Assembly: GCA_021613535.1 (NCBI GenBank)
Contig: CP075494.1
Location: 16,616,001-16,680,000, forward strand
DNA length: 64,000 nucleotides
Source of the DNA: Adineta vaga
Taxonomy: Eukaryota > Rotifera
Reading direction: 5' to 3'
Shown: one piece after another, positions 11,923-24,545 of the stretch
Layout of the letters: each line of letters starts with the position of its first letter
Position numbering within the stretch: position 1 is the stretch's first letter
The notes under the pieces: generated by a model
The model's database searches: none
The model's input: only the letters and a program-made list of their open reading frames with translations
Told to the model about the DNA's origin: nothing
Made by a program: the position numbers and the translations under genes

Positions 11923-14900
11923 ATGTTGCTTCTATATTGGATGATTCAGCTCTTGTTCTTATCTATGTCGTCATCGCTATACATATACCAAACCAATTTT
12001 TATCCTAATATATTCGATAATTATTGTATTGTTTTTGAAGAATCCGATTTTCCAGACTCGATTGTACCTATACAAACATCTATGTACTATTGCTTTCGTC
12101 TAAATTCTACTTTATCATTAGCATCATCGATCAAACAACTAAAATCAAATCGAACGCTTTCGTTCAGTGATATGCGAAAACGAAACTTTACTGTAGATCA
12201 ACTACTTGATCAGTCAATTGTTTTGATTGATCAAGTTGAAAATTATCAAATTTATCTACTTAACAAGACCAACGAAGAAGATCAGTTTTATAGCAATTGC
12301 GCATTGCCCACATTTGGAAAATTATGTGAATCAATTTTTTATAGCTGTTAATCGATCATTCGCGGAACAATTGAAAATAGCACTTTTGATTCCCGAATCT
12401 ATATTCTCCAAGTAAGAAACCATTATCATTAAAGTTTTTTTTTCTTTTCTCTTCTCGAGAACATATCCTTTTCCTCGATATTATAAACAATATGAAGTCA
12501 GTTTTACCACAGGAATTAACTCCGACAAAGATTAGTCCGATCCTATAACATATGTGAGAATGAGAATCAAACTATTTTAATTGAAACCGATACATTTCAT
12601 CGAGTAGTTTAACACGACTCGATTCCAAAAACATTCTATATCGTGAAATAGAATCTCTATTCTTTTATTTTGTGAATATAGATGGAATTGGATCAAAAAC
12701 GATTCTCATAAAATCAGTATCGATGATGTTCCCTGCTATGTACATATTCATTGTGAACTTCCTCCTGGACGTTACTGTCTCGATTGGCGCGAAATATGCA
12801 ATGGAAAAGTTGAATGTTTGAACGATGGAATAGATGAAAAAAATTGTTTTGAATTTGAATTTAGCGAGTGTTCATTAGATGAATATCGTTGTCATAATGG
12901 TATGCAATGTATCTCTAGTCAATTTTTCGAGATACATCCATCTTACCTGATTGTTTGGATAGCTCAGATGAGAAAATACTTGACGTTATTCGTCAAGAGT
13001 GTTTCTCTAATCCATCAATGCTTTGTACTGATTATACATGTCCGTATGCATCTTTTTCTTGTACAGATGGTGTATGTGTAACGTTTGGTAGATGTCCTAA
13101 TCAACGATATAAAACTTGGCAACTCACAATGTTTCATCGACCATTACTGATCAACAAAACTTGTTGGGAGTTGTTAGATTGTTTGACACATAATTACATA
13201 AATATGTCACGATCTAATTGTGGTCGTTTACCAGTCACACAGATAATATGTCCATCTATTGTAGTTTATCCGACTTATCCGATAGCATTTGGACATGTCT
13301 ATTTCGTTATTTCAATTGATCGGATGATATATATTTCTAGTGATGAAAGTCGTATATTGGTACCAACATACATCTGCTACAACAGGACTCTTTGTCCTAT
13401 GTTGATACCCACACATCGACTTGGTCAATCACTTCCGACTTGTAATTATTTTTTCGATTTACCATTCGAGAAGAACACTATAATAAAAAAGAATTGGGAA
13501 GGTCTTTATTATGAGATTCATCGTTTGTTTTCTCAATGTCTTTCACACGATCAATTACGTCATAGTCATCTAATCGATTCATCTCCAACTTATGAATGTG
13601 CACAAACAAAGAAGATCATTTCTACAAACAGAATTCTTGATGGTATTCACGATTGTTTTCATAGAGATGATGAAACATATGAAAGATCTTGTTTAATTCA
13701 ACCTGTTAATCAACGAATTTCTTGTCAGCATTCATCTTCTGATAAATGTTTCTCTCCATTACTACTTCAAAATGCTAGTTTTATTTGTAAAGATTTAGAT
13801 TCTAAACAAACTATAAAGGAGAGAGTATCTATCAATTATCAAACACTCTGTGATGGATTTGCAGATCTTGAATTACAAAATATTGATGGTATTAATCAAA
13901 ATGATGAAACTCATTGCAATCAGTGGTCGTGCAACAATACATATACACATTGTAATGGTTTTTGGAATTGTTTGAATGGTTGGGACGAACTTGGTTGTGA
14001 TGTGAATGTAACTAAAATGTGTGGATCAATGTCTCACCAATGTTTGGATATCAATACTGGAGAACTTATCTGTTTAGATGTATCAAGAGCTAACAATTAT
14101 ATTACAGATTGTCTAGGTGGTTATGATGAACGTCAATTTTGTCGTTTACAACGAGGAGAAAGTCCATCACATCGAATTTTATGTTCTAACGAGCCGGACT
14201 GCATATCAACTAGCTCGATATGTGATAGAGTAAACGATTGTGTGGTAGACTTAGATGAAAAATATTGCACTCGAATATTTGCTAATCATCCTTCTGGCGA
14301 ACCAAAATATCCAATAAGTGTATGCGATACAGAATATTTATCAAAATCAAGTGATCCATTTTTACATTACATATGCAGTTTGGATGAAACGAACAGACGA
14401 TCAATTGTACATTTTTCATTTAGTAGATCGAGTGACCGATTAAAACGATCGATCACAAATGATATTATTTCTATAGATGATTTGGTATATTATCCATTTG
14501 ATTTCGATGACTGGGAAAATTTAGATGAAGTCCCAATCCGACGATTTTGTCACAGAGGTTTGCCAATTCGACGTACTGATTCGTCCGAACTTTTTTGTCT
14601 CTGTCCACCGAGCTATTATGGAGAACGATGTGAATATGAAAATCAACGGATATTTATAACTCTTCAATTTCGTGTAGAAGCCGATTGGAAAAATGTTTTT
14701 ATTATTTTCACTACTTTGATCAACAATCAAACACAAGAAATCGAAGCATCCGATCAATTTCAATATTTATCAATTCGAGATTGCAATACGAAGTTTAACT
14801 TCTATCTACTCTATCGAACGCGACCAAAATATCCTAATACGGACTTCTACATACGAATCAATGTTTACCATGCGAAAGATTTGCAATTTCACGTTAGTTG

Positions 14901-16953
14901 GTATTTTCCACTTCGATTTCGTTTTCTACCTGTACATCGACTTGCCGTTCAATTAATTATTCCAATGAGTACTACTGATACTCGGTGTTTACTCGATTGC
15001 GGTATACATGGTCATTGTACTTATGATTTAAATCGAAATCAAGGGCCACCATATTGTCGATGTGATCATGGTTGGTCAGGATCTAGATGTAATATGAAGT
15101 TGAATTGTCTATGTAATTTGAATTCATTCTGTGCTGGCATTTTATCACAGAATGGTTCGTCAATTTGTATATGTCCCCTAGGATATTATGGATCTCGTTG
15201 TTATCTTCAACATCATTCATGTCTTCAAGAATCATGTTCTCAACATGGGCTATGTATTTTTACTGTTGCTCGTGTGAATACAGTTAAACAATTCAAATCA
15301 TGGATGTGTTTATGTGACAAGCATTATTATGGCACTCGATGTGAACATGTTGCACCGAAGATCGAAGTGGTCCTACATGATCTACCTATATTACCTCCAT
15401 TCGTAATGGCTTATTTTATCAGTGTAACAGGAAAAGAAACACCACTTGTATCAAATGAGATTGCTAAAGTATTATTCGATCGAAATTCTGTCATCTTTCG
15501 AACTTTTCAATCCATAAATTTAATGTTTATCCAGTACGAGAATGCCTACTATCTTGTACTAAACCAAGCTACGCCAGTACTAAACCAATCGTTAAAAGTC
15601 GATATGTACCTGTCACAGCGTTGTTTACCTATCGAGGATGTCATTCAAGATGCGACTATTCTCAAATACAATTATCTTCGTTTAGTAAAATATTATCAAA
15701 ATGTGTGTGAGAATAAATCGAATCTTACTTGTTTTTATGATCGAATTGAATTCATGTGTCTTTGCAATAAACTGAGTGATCATGGTGACTGTTTCCAATT
15801 TAATTTTCAAACAAAACATGATTGTCATGGTCTGAACTATTGTAAAAATGGAGGCGAGTGTTTTCTCGATGTTTCTCATTGTCCAACTCAGTCTTTATGC
15901 GTATGTCCAGCTTGTTATTATGGAAGTCGATGCCAATTTTCTACTAATGGAATCGGTCTTTCTCTAGATGCAATCATTGGATACTATATTCAATCACATG
16001 TCAGTTTATTACAACAACCAATACCTGTAAAGATTAGTATATCAATCACAGTCTGTCTGTTATTTACTGGTTTAATTGGAAATATCTTGACGATAATAAC
16101 TTTTTCATCTAAAAAATTGCGAGATACAGGTTGTGGATACTATTTATTATTGAATTCAGTTATTTCATTAAGTAGTATGATACTCTTAACAATGAAAGTC
16201 GTTTTTCTTTATCTAATCAAAACAAGTTCGATAGAAAACGAAACCTTTTTGAAATATTCCTGTATTTTTTCATGGGACTTTTTCATTCGTATTTGTTTAA
16301 ATAGTGGTGATTGGTTGAATGCATGTGTTGCTACTGAACGAGTTATAATCTTATTCAAAGGTCTGAAATTGAACAAAAGAAAACGTCGTCGTGCAGCTAA
16401 ATGGATAATTTTAATCATTTTATTCCTCACCATTGTTACAGCTCTTCATGATCCATTTAATCGAGAAATTATTCATGATGAACAAGAACAACATATCTGG
16501 TGTATGGTTACCTATTCAAATCACTTACAAGTATACAATTCTATAGCGCTCATTGCACATTTTCTTCTTCCCTTTACCATCAATATTCTTAGTGCCCCAT
16601 TGATCATTTTTATACTTTCAAAACAACGTTCACTTGCTCAACAACAATTAAGCTTTATAAATCATCTTTTACAACAATGGAAAGAACACAAACATCTACT
16701 TATTTCATCATTGATTCTTTTCCTGTTAGCCTTACCACGATTGATTATTGCTCTTCGAACCAGTTGTATGAAATCTCTTAAAGATCCATATATATTTCTG
16801 GTTGCTTATTTTATGGCATTTCTACCACCAGCATTGATATTCTTTGTATTTGTTTTACCTTCATCAACTTATATGAAGAGTTTTCGCAAGAAACTTACTC
16901 GATACAAACAGTTCTGGTTACGAACATGTTTCTGTAATGAAAGACAAGACTAG
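11923..16953 (+). CDS. LDLa/EGF ectodomain fused to rhodopsin-like 7TM (two apparent frameshifts)
   Basis: Homologous along its length to the intact 1486-residue gene at 24546. Exon 1 is 11923-12411 with a signal peptide; exon 2 is 12682-16953 after a GTAAGA..ATATAG intron (codon split aa|a). The frame is broken twice, each time in a T run: at 12335-12340 (one T too many) and 12923-12927 (one T too few). With those allowed, the protein has LDLa modules (CLDWREICNGKVECLNDG..; CLDSSDEK), further LDLa-like Cys blocks, EGF modules (CLCPPSYYGERC, CRCDHGWSGSRC, CICPLGYYGSRC, CVCPACYYGSRC) and a C-terminal 7TM region from about 16030, with ACVATERVI at the DRY position. Codon use is less AT-biased than in the paralogue. 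A ligand cannot be inferred. Confidence 0.75.
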
Positions 16954-18066
16954 GTTGACTATATATAATTATATATATATATATAGTGCATTGAAATAAA
17001 ACTTTTATTTTTATTCGTTCCAATAACTGAGAGATAATTTTACATTGAACAGAATACTACATGCACGAAATGATTGTACAAGTCATTTTCTATCATTTCA
17101 ATAAGCTAGATCAGAATTATTTGTTCGTGGTTAGAATATGAATATGCATAAATTGTCCATCAGATACTTACGCCCTCCTTTATGGTACAAGTTCAAGAAG
17201 AACTTTCGAATAGTTATCTATAAATGTGAGTTTTCCTGCATAAATTTTATTAAGAAATTTGTAAAAAATTTCAACTTCGGTAAAAACCCTCATAATGTAC
17301 AATTAAAATTATTCATTCGGATTTACTGGCCCTTTTCTGAAAGAATGATAACAGTGCTCAGTAAAGCCCCAAGCTGGATCAGGACTTGACCGGATCCCAG
17401 TACGAGCAAACTAGTATTTTTCATCTTTTCACCATTTCAAAGTATCATTAAATCATTTATTGAAAGAGAAAAGCAAAAACAAGTAATGTTTATAAACATT
17501 CATAGATCTGATCGCTTGATACTTCTCAAAAATACATCACCCATATTTTTTTTCTTCCTATAGTGCTCTTAAACAAACGTCTAATCGTTCGTCGGTCTCC
17601 CTTTGGTCTTCTCTTCAAAAGATGTCAATGTATGTTGCGCTGTGGGATTGGATGGAATTGACGTGTAAATATGTTACCCTCGCTCTCACCCCACCATTCA
17701 AGACATATTATAAGTATTAAGTCGAGAAATTTCACGTAATTTTAAGTTAAATCGTATGACTCACCCCTAGACTACTTTTCCATGTGTTGTATTCATCTAT
17801 ATAGTCATTAACTTATTTATTACACTGTATAAAATGATCATCAAGATCAACAGTAGAACATGTGATCTGTTGAGCGAAGAAAACTCGACATATTGGGATC
17901 AAAAGAAAGATTAACAATATTAAGTTCAAAAATTAAATACATTGATATTTCACATCAAAATTTATTGTGTATTCGTTTTGTGTTTGAATCTAATTTGATT
18001 AATCAAACTGAAAATGAAAAATAAAAAAGAAGAATGTCATTTTTATGTTGAAAGTTCTACTGTTTA
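16954..18066. other. Intergenic, no supported gene
   Basis: AT-rich, with a short TA repeat near 16966-16984 and a weak C-rich tract near 17677-17703 (CCCTCGCTCTCACCCCACC) that may be a decayed member of the telomere-like family. The only frame at 17138-17389 lacks recognisable domains and was not accepted. Confidence 0.5.
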
Positions 18067-18996
18067 TTATTGCGCTTGTCGTACTATATTCATTCGTTTC
18101 CTTAGAGAATCTTTAAGTGAATCAGTAAACCAAAATAATGTTATCATAACTGATAAAATTGCACTTTGAAAAAACATATAAGCAATGCGATGAGCATATT
18201 TTGGTGCTCTATTTAGAACACTCATAAACCAAATTAATGTATGTGGAAAACAAATGACAATTAGAATTGTAATGGTTATAACTATTTGTCGAACCATTTT
18301 AAGTTCACGTCGTGCTCGAACCAGATTATTAGAAGTCATTAGATTCTTACTCATCTGCTTAACATGTCTAATTAATCGAAAATATAAATATATAATAGAT
18401 AAAACTGGAATTAAAAAGCCAATAATTAATGCATAAACTACAACCCAAGAAAATGTACTAGGGAATTGACAGGTTTGAACTTCAACTTCGTAAATGATTG
18501 CACCAGGATAGAAGAATGGAATGGCACATAATATACAAAATATCCAAGATAGACAAATCAATAAAGTTTGAATTCGAAATGATTGCCAAAATAAACGAGT
18601 TGGATAAATAACGAGAATATATCGATATATAGCTTGTAAAAAGAATGAACAATTGAGGGTACCATACGATGTATATCCTATATAAGCTCGAATAATGCAA
18701 AATGGATCTTGATATTCAATTTGTTTAAGATCGTTTTGAAATGTAAATAAAGTCATACTAAATGCAGTACAAGCACATGTACATGCACATACACATGTAT
18801 TAGCTATAAGCATCATTGGAACTGTATGACATGTTTTATTCAGAACGATAATGAATAGGAAAAGAATACTGAGGATAATAATCGATGTAGTGCATAAAAT
18901 CATGTAAATAGTGATGGGTAAAAACCATAATTGATAAGATATGATTGTCATGTTTTTAGATAATAAGTCTGATTGATTGAATTCAGTCAGGCGCAT
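18067..18996 (-). CDS. Rhodopsin-like G-protein-coupled receptor
   Basis: Seven hydrophobic segments fill the protein. I start it at the ATG at 18996 (MRLTEFNQS...), which leaves a short N-terminus with NQS and NMT glycosylation sites; an upstream in-frame ATG at 19095 would add 33 basic residues, less likely before TM1. The intracellular end of TM3 reads IYRYI in place of DRY, and TM7 ends FWFTDSLKDSLRKR without a classic NPxxY. About 309 residues. It belongs with the lineage-expanded orphan receptors of rotifers; the ligand is unknown. Confidence 0.75.
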   Translation of the reverse strand: MRLTEFNQSDLLSKNMTIISYQLWFLPITIYMILCTTSIIILSILFLFIIVLNKTCHTVPMMLIANTCVCACTCACTAFSMTLFTFQNDLKQIEYQDPFCIIRAYIGYTSYGTLNCSFFLQAIYRYILVIYPTRLFWQSFRIQTLLICLSWIFCILCAIPFFYPGAIIYEVEVQTCQFPSTFSWVVVYALIIGFLIPVLSIIYLYFRLIRHVKQMSKNLMTSNNLVRARRELKMVRQIVITITILIVICFPHTLIWFMSVLNRAPKYAHRIAYMFFQSAILSVMITLFWFTDSLKDSLRKRMNIVRQAQ

Positions 18997-20208
18997 TTTG
19001 AAGCAAAAATCTTTGAAATAAGTATAAAAGAAAACTTTTTCTTTAATGGAATGTTTGAAAGCTTTTTTCCTTTTTTCTTTTAGAAAGATGAACACATAAG
19101 CAGAAAAAATAAAACAAACTTATCTTGAAGAATCTATTGAAACCAAGGTTGATAAATTTTTCCTGAGCACCTTCAAAGAAAATAGTAAATTTGGCGAGAC
19201 AGAAATGTTTTACTCTGTATGACTCATACAAATGCAAAATAATTATTTAGAAGGTATGCTCAAACAAAAGACTGTTGGATTTCAAACTCGATTAGCTACC
19301 GATATTGAATTATTTCATAATATTTTAATCGGTCATGGGTGTGTTGATATTTGACGAAAAAGAATAATACTCAGATTCATATTCAAACTAGAAACTACTG
19401 TTTACTCTATTGTCAGATGTGAATAACCATTGCGAATTTCGTTACAAACATCATAGGAAAAGTGTAAATTGGTGTGTTAGTGATGATTGCAAGAGGTGTA
19501 CTGATACCCGTACCAACCCACACCCTCACCCATCAAGAGAACACGCTAGAAATGTAAGGAATAGAAGAGAACGATCATATATGGATAATACCATGATACC
19601 ACTTGATCTTATGGCATGCCAAGTACGTGCCATAACATAAATAAATCTTTATTCTTTATAGAATAAAGAGTAAAGAAATGTTTTTTCAATCGTCGATAAA
19701 CATATAAGTAATTGAGATAACAATAAGAAATATTGATTAGGTGACGCATAAAAGATTTATAAACTAAAGGTAAAAGAACGTCCCTAATCCGTACCTCGTT
19801 TTTTTTTGTATCTCAGATTTGTCTGACTTTGGTATTACCTGTCAACACAGACATAGACGCATTTAAATACAAGAAGGAAATTACTTTTACGGTTGTCATT
19901 TACAATAAAATACTATTCAGGTACGTTCTTACCTTCGGTGTTTATTTGAATTCAAATTCTCTTATATTAAACAAAGGTAAAATCACACTTATAATAAATA
20001 TTTTGAATTTTACTTATTTTTTGAAAACAATTAAAAGACATTTCGATGACAATATCTATCCTATAAAGTCGAATATGAATATTGTAAACTACGTTCCATA
20101 GATTTGAAAAATATAATATTTCAAGATTTGACTTGTATTCGATCTTGAATAAGACAGCAATTGAATTTGATACTCTAATTATCTTTCTTGCTTTTAAGAA
20201 AAAGTGTC
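18997..20208. other. Intergenic, with a half-site of the telomere-like repeat
   Basis: No supported gene. At 19517-19537 CCCACACCCTCACCCATCAA matches the C-rich arm of the hairpin family without an obvious G-rich partner. Frames at 19410-19640 and 19829-20101 have no domain or signal features and were left out. Confidence 0.45.
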
Positions 20209-21249
20209 ATGCCGTCTAACAACATTCTGATCAATAAACTGAACGACGCATCATCGGTAACTGTAATAGTTCTATCATTAATTAGTATTACATCAGGTGG
20301 AATTGGATTCATATTTAATTTTCTTGTATTCAGTCGAGCATCAATGCGCCGGGAACCATGTGCTGTCTATTTTTTCTGGTCAACATGTTTTAGTTTGATT
20401 TATGTGCTCGTTATACAGCCTGTGCGTCTTTTAGCTGTAAGCTTCAGTCTAGATCAAGCTAATTATAACCTTGGAATCTGTAAAGTAGAATTCTTTACAT
20501 TCTATGTGACGCGTTCAGTATCCTCTTGGTTAGTTGTCTTAGCATGTATCGATCGATATTTTCACAGTTCAACAAATGCACATATTCGTCGAATGAGTTC
20601 ATTAAAGACAGCAAAGATGAGTATCGTAATCACCAGTATTATAATCTTCATTGTACACATTCACATACTTGTTTATTATGAACTAAGTTATTCATCGAAC
20701 CAATATGGCACTATAACATCATCGTGCCCTGGCCAGAATATTACCTATCGTACATTCATTGGATTTTGGAATTTGGTTTTATATTCATTTTGTCCATCTG
20801 TCTTAATGCTTTTCTTTGGTCTTCTTACTCTCAAAAATGTTCGCAAGCACTGTCTTGTGATTCCAGTAGGTGTTGAAACTAAACGAATTTCTCGACGAAC
20901 AGATACTCAACTGTTTCGTATGTTAATTGTTCAAGTACTCGTGATCTTCATCTGTACTTTACCAATATCGATTTATCAACTTTACGCAGGATTCACTAAA
21001 AGTATTTCCAAAGATACACTTCGAATTGCTCAAGAAAATTTAGGACGTCAAATTGCAAGTGTAATGACATATTATGCTCATTCAAGTACTTTTTATTTAT
21101 ATACACTGGTAGGTACAACTTTTCGAAAAGAACTTTTCAAGATTATTCGACAATGTTTGTGTCCAAGTCGAAATGCTGTTGCGGCGACTAAATTTCAAGC
21201 ACACACAATCTCAATTTTACATAAAACTCAACGAAACATACCATCTTGA
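20209..21249 (+). CDS. Rhodopsin-like G-protein-coupled receptor
   Basis: Single exon, 346 residues from the ATG at 20209 (the frame extends upstream without another ATG). Seven hydrophobic segments; TM1 has GGIGFIFNFLVF, TM3 ends in CIDRYFHSS, a good DRY motif, and the C-tail begins after FRKELFKIIRQCLCP with palmitoylation-like cysteines. It is a sister of the gene at 22571 (shared TM1, (A)xIDR(Y/F) and YxYTLxxxxFRKE motifs). The stop codon TGA lies inside the left arm of a telomere-like hairpin element, so the last codons may have been shaped by that insertion. Confidence 0.8.
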   Translation: MPSNNILINKLNDASSVTVIVLSLISITSGGIGFIFNFLVFSRASMRREPCAVYFFWSTCFSLIYVLVIQPVRLLAVSFSLDQANYNLGICKVEFFTFYVTRSVSSWLVVLACIDRYFHSSTNAHIRRMSSLKTAKMSIVITSIIIFIVHIHILVYYELSYSSNQYGTITSSCPGQNITYRTFIGFWNLVLYSFCPSVLMLFFGLLTLKNVRKHCLVIPVGVETKRISRRTDTQLFRMLIVQVLVIFICTLPISIYQLYAGFTKSISKDTLRIAQENLGRQIASVMTYYAHSSTFYLYTLVGTTFRKELFKIIRQCLCPSRNAVAATKFQAHTISILHKTQRNIPS

Positions 21250-21311
21250 GGGTGTGGGCTTTGGAACTGGAACACCTACCCAGCCACATAGACACCCACA
21301 CCCACCCTCAA
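21245..21311. repeat. Telomere-like hairpin element overlapping a stop codon
   Basis: Left arm CTTGAGGGTGTGGG, right arm CACCCACACCCACCCTCAAC, about 30 bases apart, same plan as the other copies. The left arm contains the TGA stop of the receptor gene. A separate tract of Gs and Cs follows at about 21335-21369 (GGAGGGGGAGGGTG then a run of Cs). Confidence 0.75.
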
Positions 21312-22570
21312 CAAAAGAAATTTATAAAAATTGGAGGGGGAGGGTGTCCCCCTCCCCCCCCCCCACCCGGTCGCGTCATCATTATTTAATTCATTAATAA
21401 ATGTCTCTGGATCTTTTACTTTTCGAAATAAGTTTTTTGTACGTTCGTCAAATGGAAAACTTCCATGAATATAATCAGTTTACCGTTATTGGATGTGAGT
21501 TGACTATGAAAACCTTTAAAATCAATCGAGTGCTTTTCACGTGTTAATAAATGAACAAGAAATCATACTTTTCAAGAAAATACGATTATATAGAGAATAA
21601 TCAATTGATTGACTAAATGTAACAACATCCATACATACTGTATTTATATTTACAAATGAATCAACACCTCTAAAACAAAAATATATGCAGAAGATGTCAT
21701 TTTAGTTTGAGTTACGTCTTTTTTATGGTATCGAACACGTTGCAACATAGACAATTAATATTATTGAATTTCAATACTTGCCGATGATGTATATTTCGTT
21801 GTTTATTTTATTCAATAACCATTTGAATTCTAAACCAGGATCACAACCCATATCAACTATGTGATGATATGATTGAAGTTCTAATGCATTTGTATATAAC
21901 TGTGAAGTGAAGATTGTATTCACATATTTCGATGCTATTATATTGATGAAAAGTAATACTTTTTCTTGTTAAATCTCTTCATCTCTTTGTCAAAACAAAA
22001 AATCTCCTGATCAGTTTCTAATTGAAAATCAAAGATCTTATCAAAAATCATCATTGCAACTTAGAGTTCACTAAACTAACCGAGTATCCGTATTTGGTTC
22101 TGAAATTCCGATGCAACGACATCTATCAAGATGGAAATTCTAAAAGTACAGAAAACTAATTATTCTCCGGTCGTTTTTTTTCCAAATTCAATTACTAAAC
22201 AAATTAATTAATATTTGTAGAGCGAGAGAAACATATGAACTGTTAAGTTTTTTTGAATGATGATGAAAATATAATTATTAAAATGTTCTTTGTTTCTTTT
22301 TCTTTTCAATTATCATTTCTATTTTTGATTAAATAAAAGATTTCTATAAGAATATAGGAAATGAAATTATTTTTTACAAGTAACATTCGTTAAGAGACTC
22401 TCTTGACATTTTCTTGATAGAAATCATGTTCTACTAATCTTTCCATTTATACAATTTGTAAAAACTAAGATATTAAATTTAGAATTTTCAAATCGTATTG
22501 CTCTTCGATTAAATTATTACAAAGAAAAAGAAAAGAATCTCTAATCGTTTTATTTTCATTTGTTATTATC
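21312..22570. other. Intergenic, no supported gene
   Basis: After the G/C tract ending near 21369 the sequence is AT-rich without coding potential that I can support. A promoter for the downstream receptor is expected just before 22571, but no distinct TATA box stands out. Confidence 0.4.
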
Positions 22571-23554
22571 ATGTCTGACGATTCAATGTATGATTTGGCA
22601 ATGAATATTTATGATACAACAGTTCATATAGCAGAAATCCTTCCACCAATTCAATTTATTTTTGGAACATTCGGAAATATATTTAATATTATTCTTTTTA
22701 CTCGTCCTAATCTACGTATTAATCCATGTTCAATATATTTTTTAGTTGGTTCAATTAATAATTTATTATTTATTTATTTATTTGCTTTAATTGATTATCT
22801 TTCAACTGTTTGGAATATAAATTTACCTGACAATACCAATTTATTATGTAAATTAAATATTATTATTCGATATTTACCATTTTCTCTTCTTTTATGGTTT
22901 AATGTTCTTGCAAGTATTGATCGATTTTTATCAAGTTCACGTATTGTACGATTACGTCAATTAAGTAATTTGAAAATATCAAAACGAATAATTATAAGTA
23001 TTTATATAATATTTCTTCTAATTAATATACATATGATTATATTCTTTGAACCAATTCCAGTTTATGATGATTATATTTGTGGTGTAAATTCTAATGAATA
23101 TTTGATTTTCTATAGTTTTTTTGGACCTATTATATATTGTATTTTACCAATTATTTTAATGTGTATATTTGCTATTTTGATTATATATAATGTTCACAAT
23201 ACTCGTAATCGTATTTTTCCAAATGTTGATAATAAACGATATAATCGTTTACGTTCTAATGATCGTCAAATGATTAGAATGTTATTATTTCAAATATTTA
23301 TTACTATTCTTATTTCATTTCCATATATGGGTACTAATATGTATTATGCATTAGTTATAGTTAAGTTTAATTATACTCTTTCAATATTAGAAATATCAAT
23401 TTATAATTTTACTAGTGTTTTATCCAAATATCTTTATCATAGTAATCTTTTTATTGGATTTTACATTTATACATTGACAAGTATCAAATTTCGCAAGGAA
23501 ATGAAACATTGTTTCCAATTGGGATTGAATGTTATTACTAATAGACAAATCTAA
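22571..23554 (+). CDS. Rhodopsin-like G-protein-coupled receptor
   Basis: Single exon, 327 residues. Seven hydrophobic segments; TM1 FGTFGNIFNIILF has the conserved Asn, TM3 ends ASIDRFLSSS (DRY variant DRF), and the C-tail follows FIGFYIYTLTSIKFRKEM. Codons are almost all A/T-ending. Closest relative in the window is the gene at 20209. Its last part and 3' flank were copied to 32989-33388. Ligand unknown. Confidence 0.8.
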   Translation: MSDDSMYDLAMNIYDTTVHIAEILPPIQFIFGTFGNIFNIILFTRPNLRINPCSIYFLVGSINNLLFIYLFALIDYLSTVWNINLPDNTNLLCKLNIIIRYLPFSLLLWFNVLASIDRFLSSSRIVRLRQLSNLKISKRIIISIYIIFLLINIHMIIFFEPIPVYDDYICGVNSNEYLIFYSFFGPIIYCILPIILMCIFAILIIYNVHNTRNRIFPNVDNKRYNRLRSNDRQMIRMLLFQIFITILISFPYMGTNMYYALVIVKFNYTLSILEISIYNFTSVLSKYLYHSNLFIGFYIYTLTSIKFRKEMKHCFQLGLNVITNRQI

Positions 23555-23810
23555 TAGATATTATAAAAGAGTGGAAAAGATCAAACTGATTCAACATTAT
23601 AATTTTTCTATTAAAATGAAAATCAGACATTTCATATATATATATTGTCATTAAGTGTATGAATTATCGATTGTTCAATAAATTGCTGTTTATTCTCTAT
23701 CTCGACTTTATATTCTATTGTTTATTATTTGAGACTAATAATCAATTTTCTTTTGAAGAGTTATACACAATACATCAGATAATTAGATACTTTTCATTTA
23801 AATGAATAGT

Positions 23811-23869
23811 TGAGGATGGGTGTGGTGTGGGTGTGGGTGAAGGAGATATACCCACAACCACACCCTCAA
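23811..23869. repeat. Telomere-like hairpin element
   Basis: TGAGGATGGGTGTGG and GTGTGGGTGTGGGTG on the left, CCCACAACCACACCCTCAA on the right, separated by about 10 bases. It is one of the longest G-rich arms in the family and has G-quadruplex potential. It lies about 250 bp after the receptor stop, exactly where similarity to the duplicated copy at 33388 ends. Confidence 0.75.
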
Positions 23870-24545
23870 TTTTATCTTAAGTCATGATGAATATCGAATA
23901 GAAACAAAATATGACGTTGCCATCAAGCACTTGTAGTAGAAGATCTCTGTAAATCTTTGTATACTAAAATATTATGCAGAAGAAAACGTTTCACTCATTT
24001 CTCAATATAAAAATTTCAAAATGAAGTATAATATTTTATGAAAAGATGTCGATAATTCTCGTTTCTAGACTCTATTCTTACAGTCTAGAGAATATGAAGA
24101 AAAAAAAGTGATATGTACACTTAGAAAGAAATGGAGGAAACATAATGGAAATGAAATAATTTATCTGTGTTAATTTCTTTGAATGTGAATATGAACGGAA
24201 GATAAAAAAGCATATGTTCTTCTTTTATTCGATAAACAATCCGTTTCTGACATCAAATGTGTTTCTATGGCGTGATATGGATAATCATTGCCCTTGCTTC
24301 TTTCTTTGTTCCCTTCTAAAAACAACTCTCACGATAAAAATACTAATGCAATCATGAAAATTGATATAGTCATAGAGAAAAACTATTTACTATCAGTTTT
24401 ATTTCCTCTCTTGAGATAATTTATTTTCAGATAAAAAAAAAATCGTGATATTTATACAGCCTTAAAAGCCCAAATGTCGCATAGATTCTTTCGAAAAAGA
24501 AATAAAACAAAGAGTTATTGTTCATTTTAATATCTTGAATTAAAC
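23870..24545. other. Intergenic, upstream of the large receptor
   Basis: No gene seen. A segment at about 23965-23988 (ACTAAAATATTATGCAGAAG) recurs at about 29520-29542, suggesting a dispersed short repeat. The receptor ATG at 24546 follows an AT-rich leader. Confidence 0.45.

Noticed and set aside
17138-17389. 83-codon frame
   Set aside because: No signal, TM or domain, and composition like intergenic DNA.
17360-17410. tRNA-like GC-rich stretch
   Set aside because: No cloverleaf with A/B boxes could be formed by eye.
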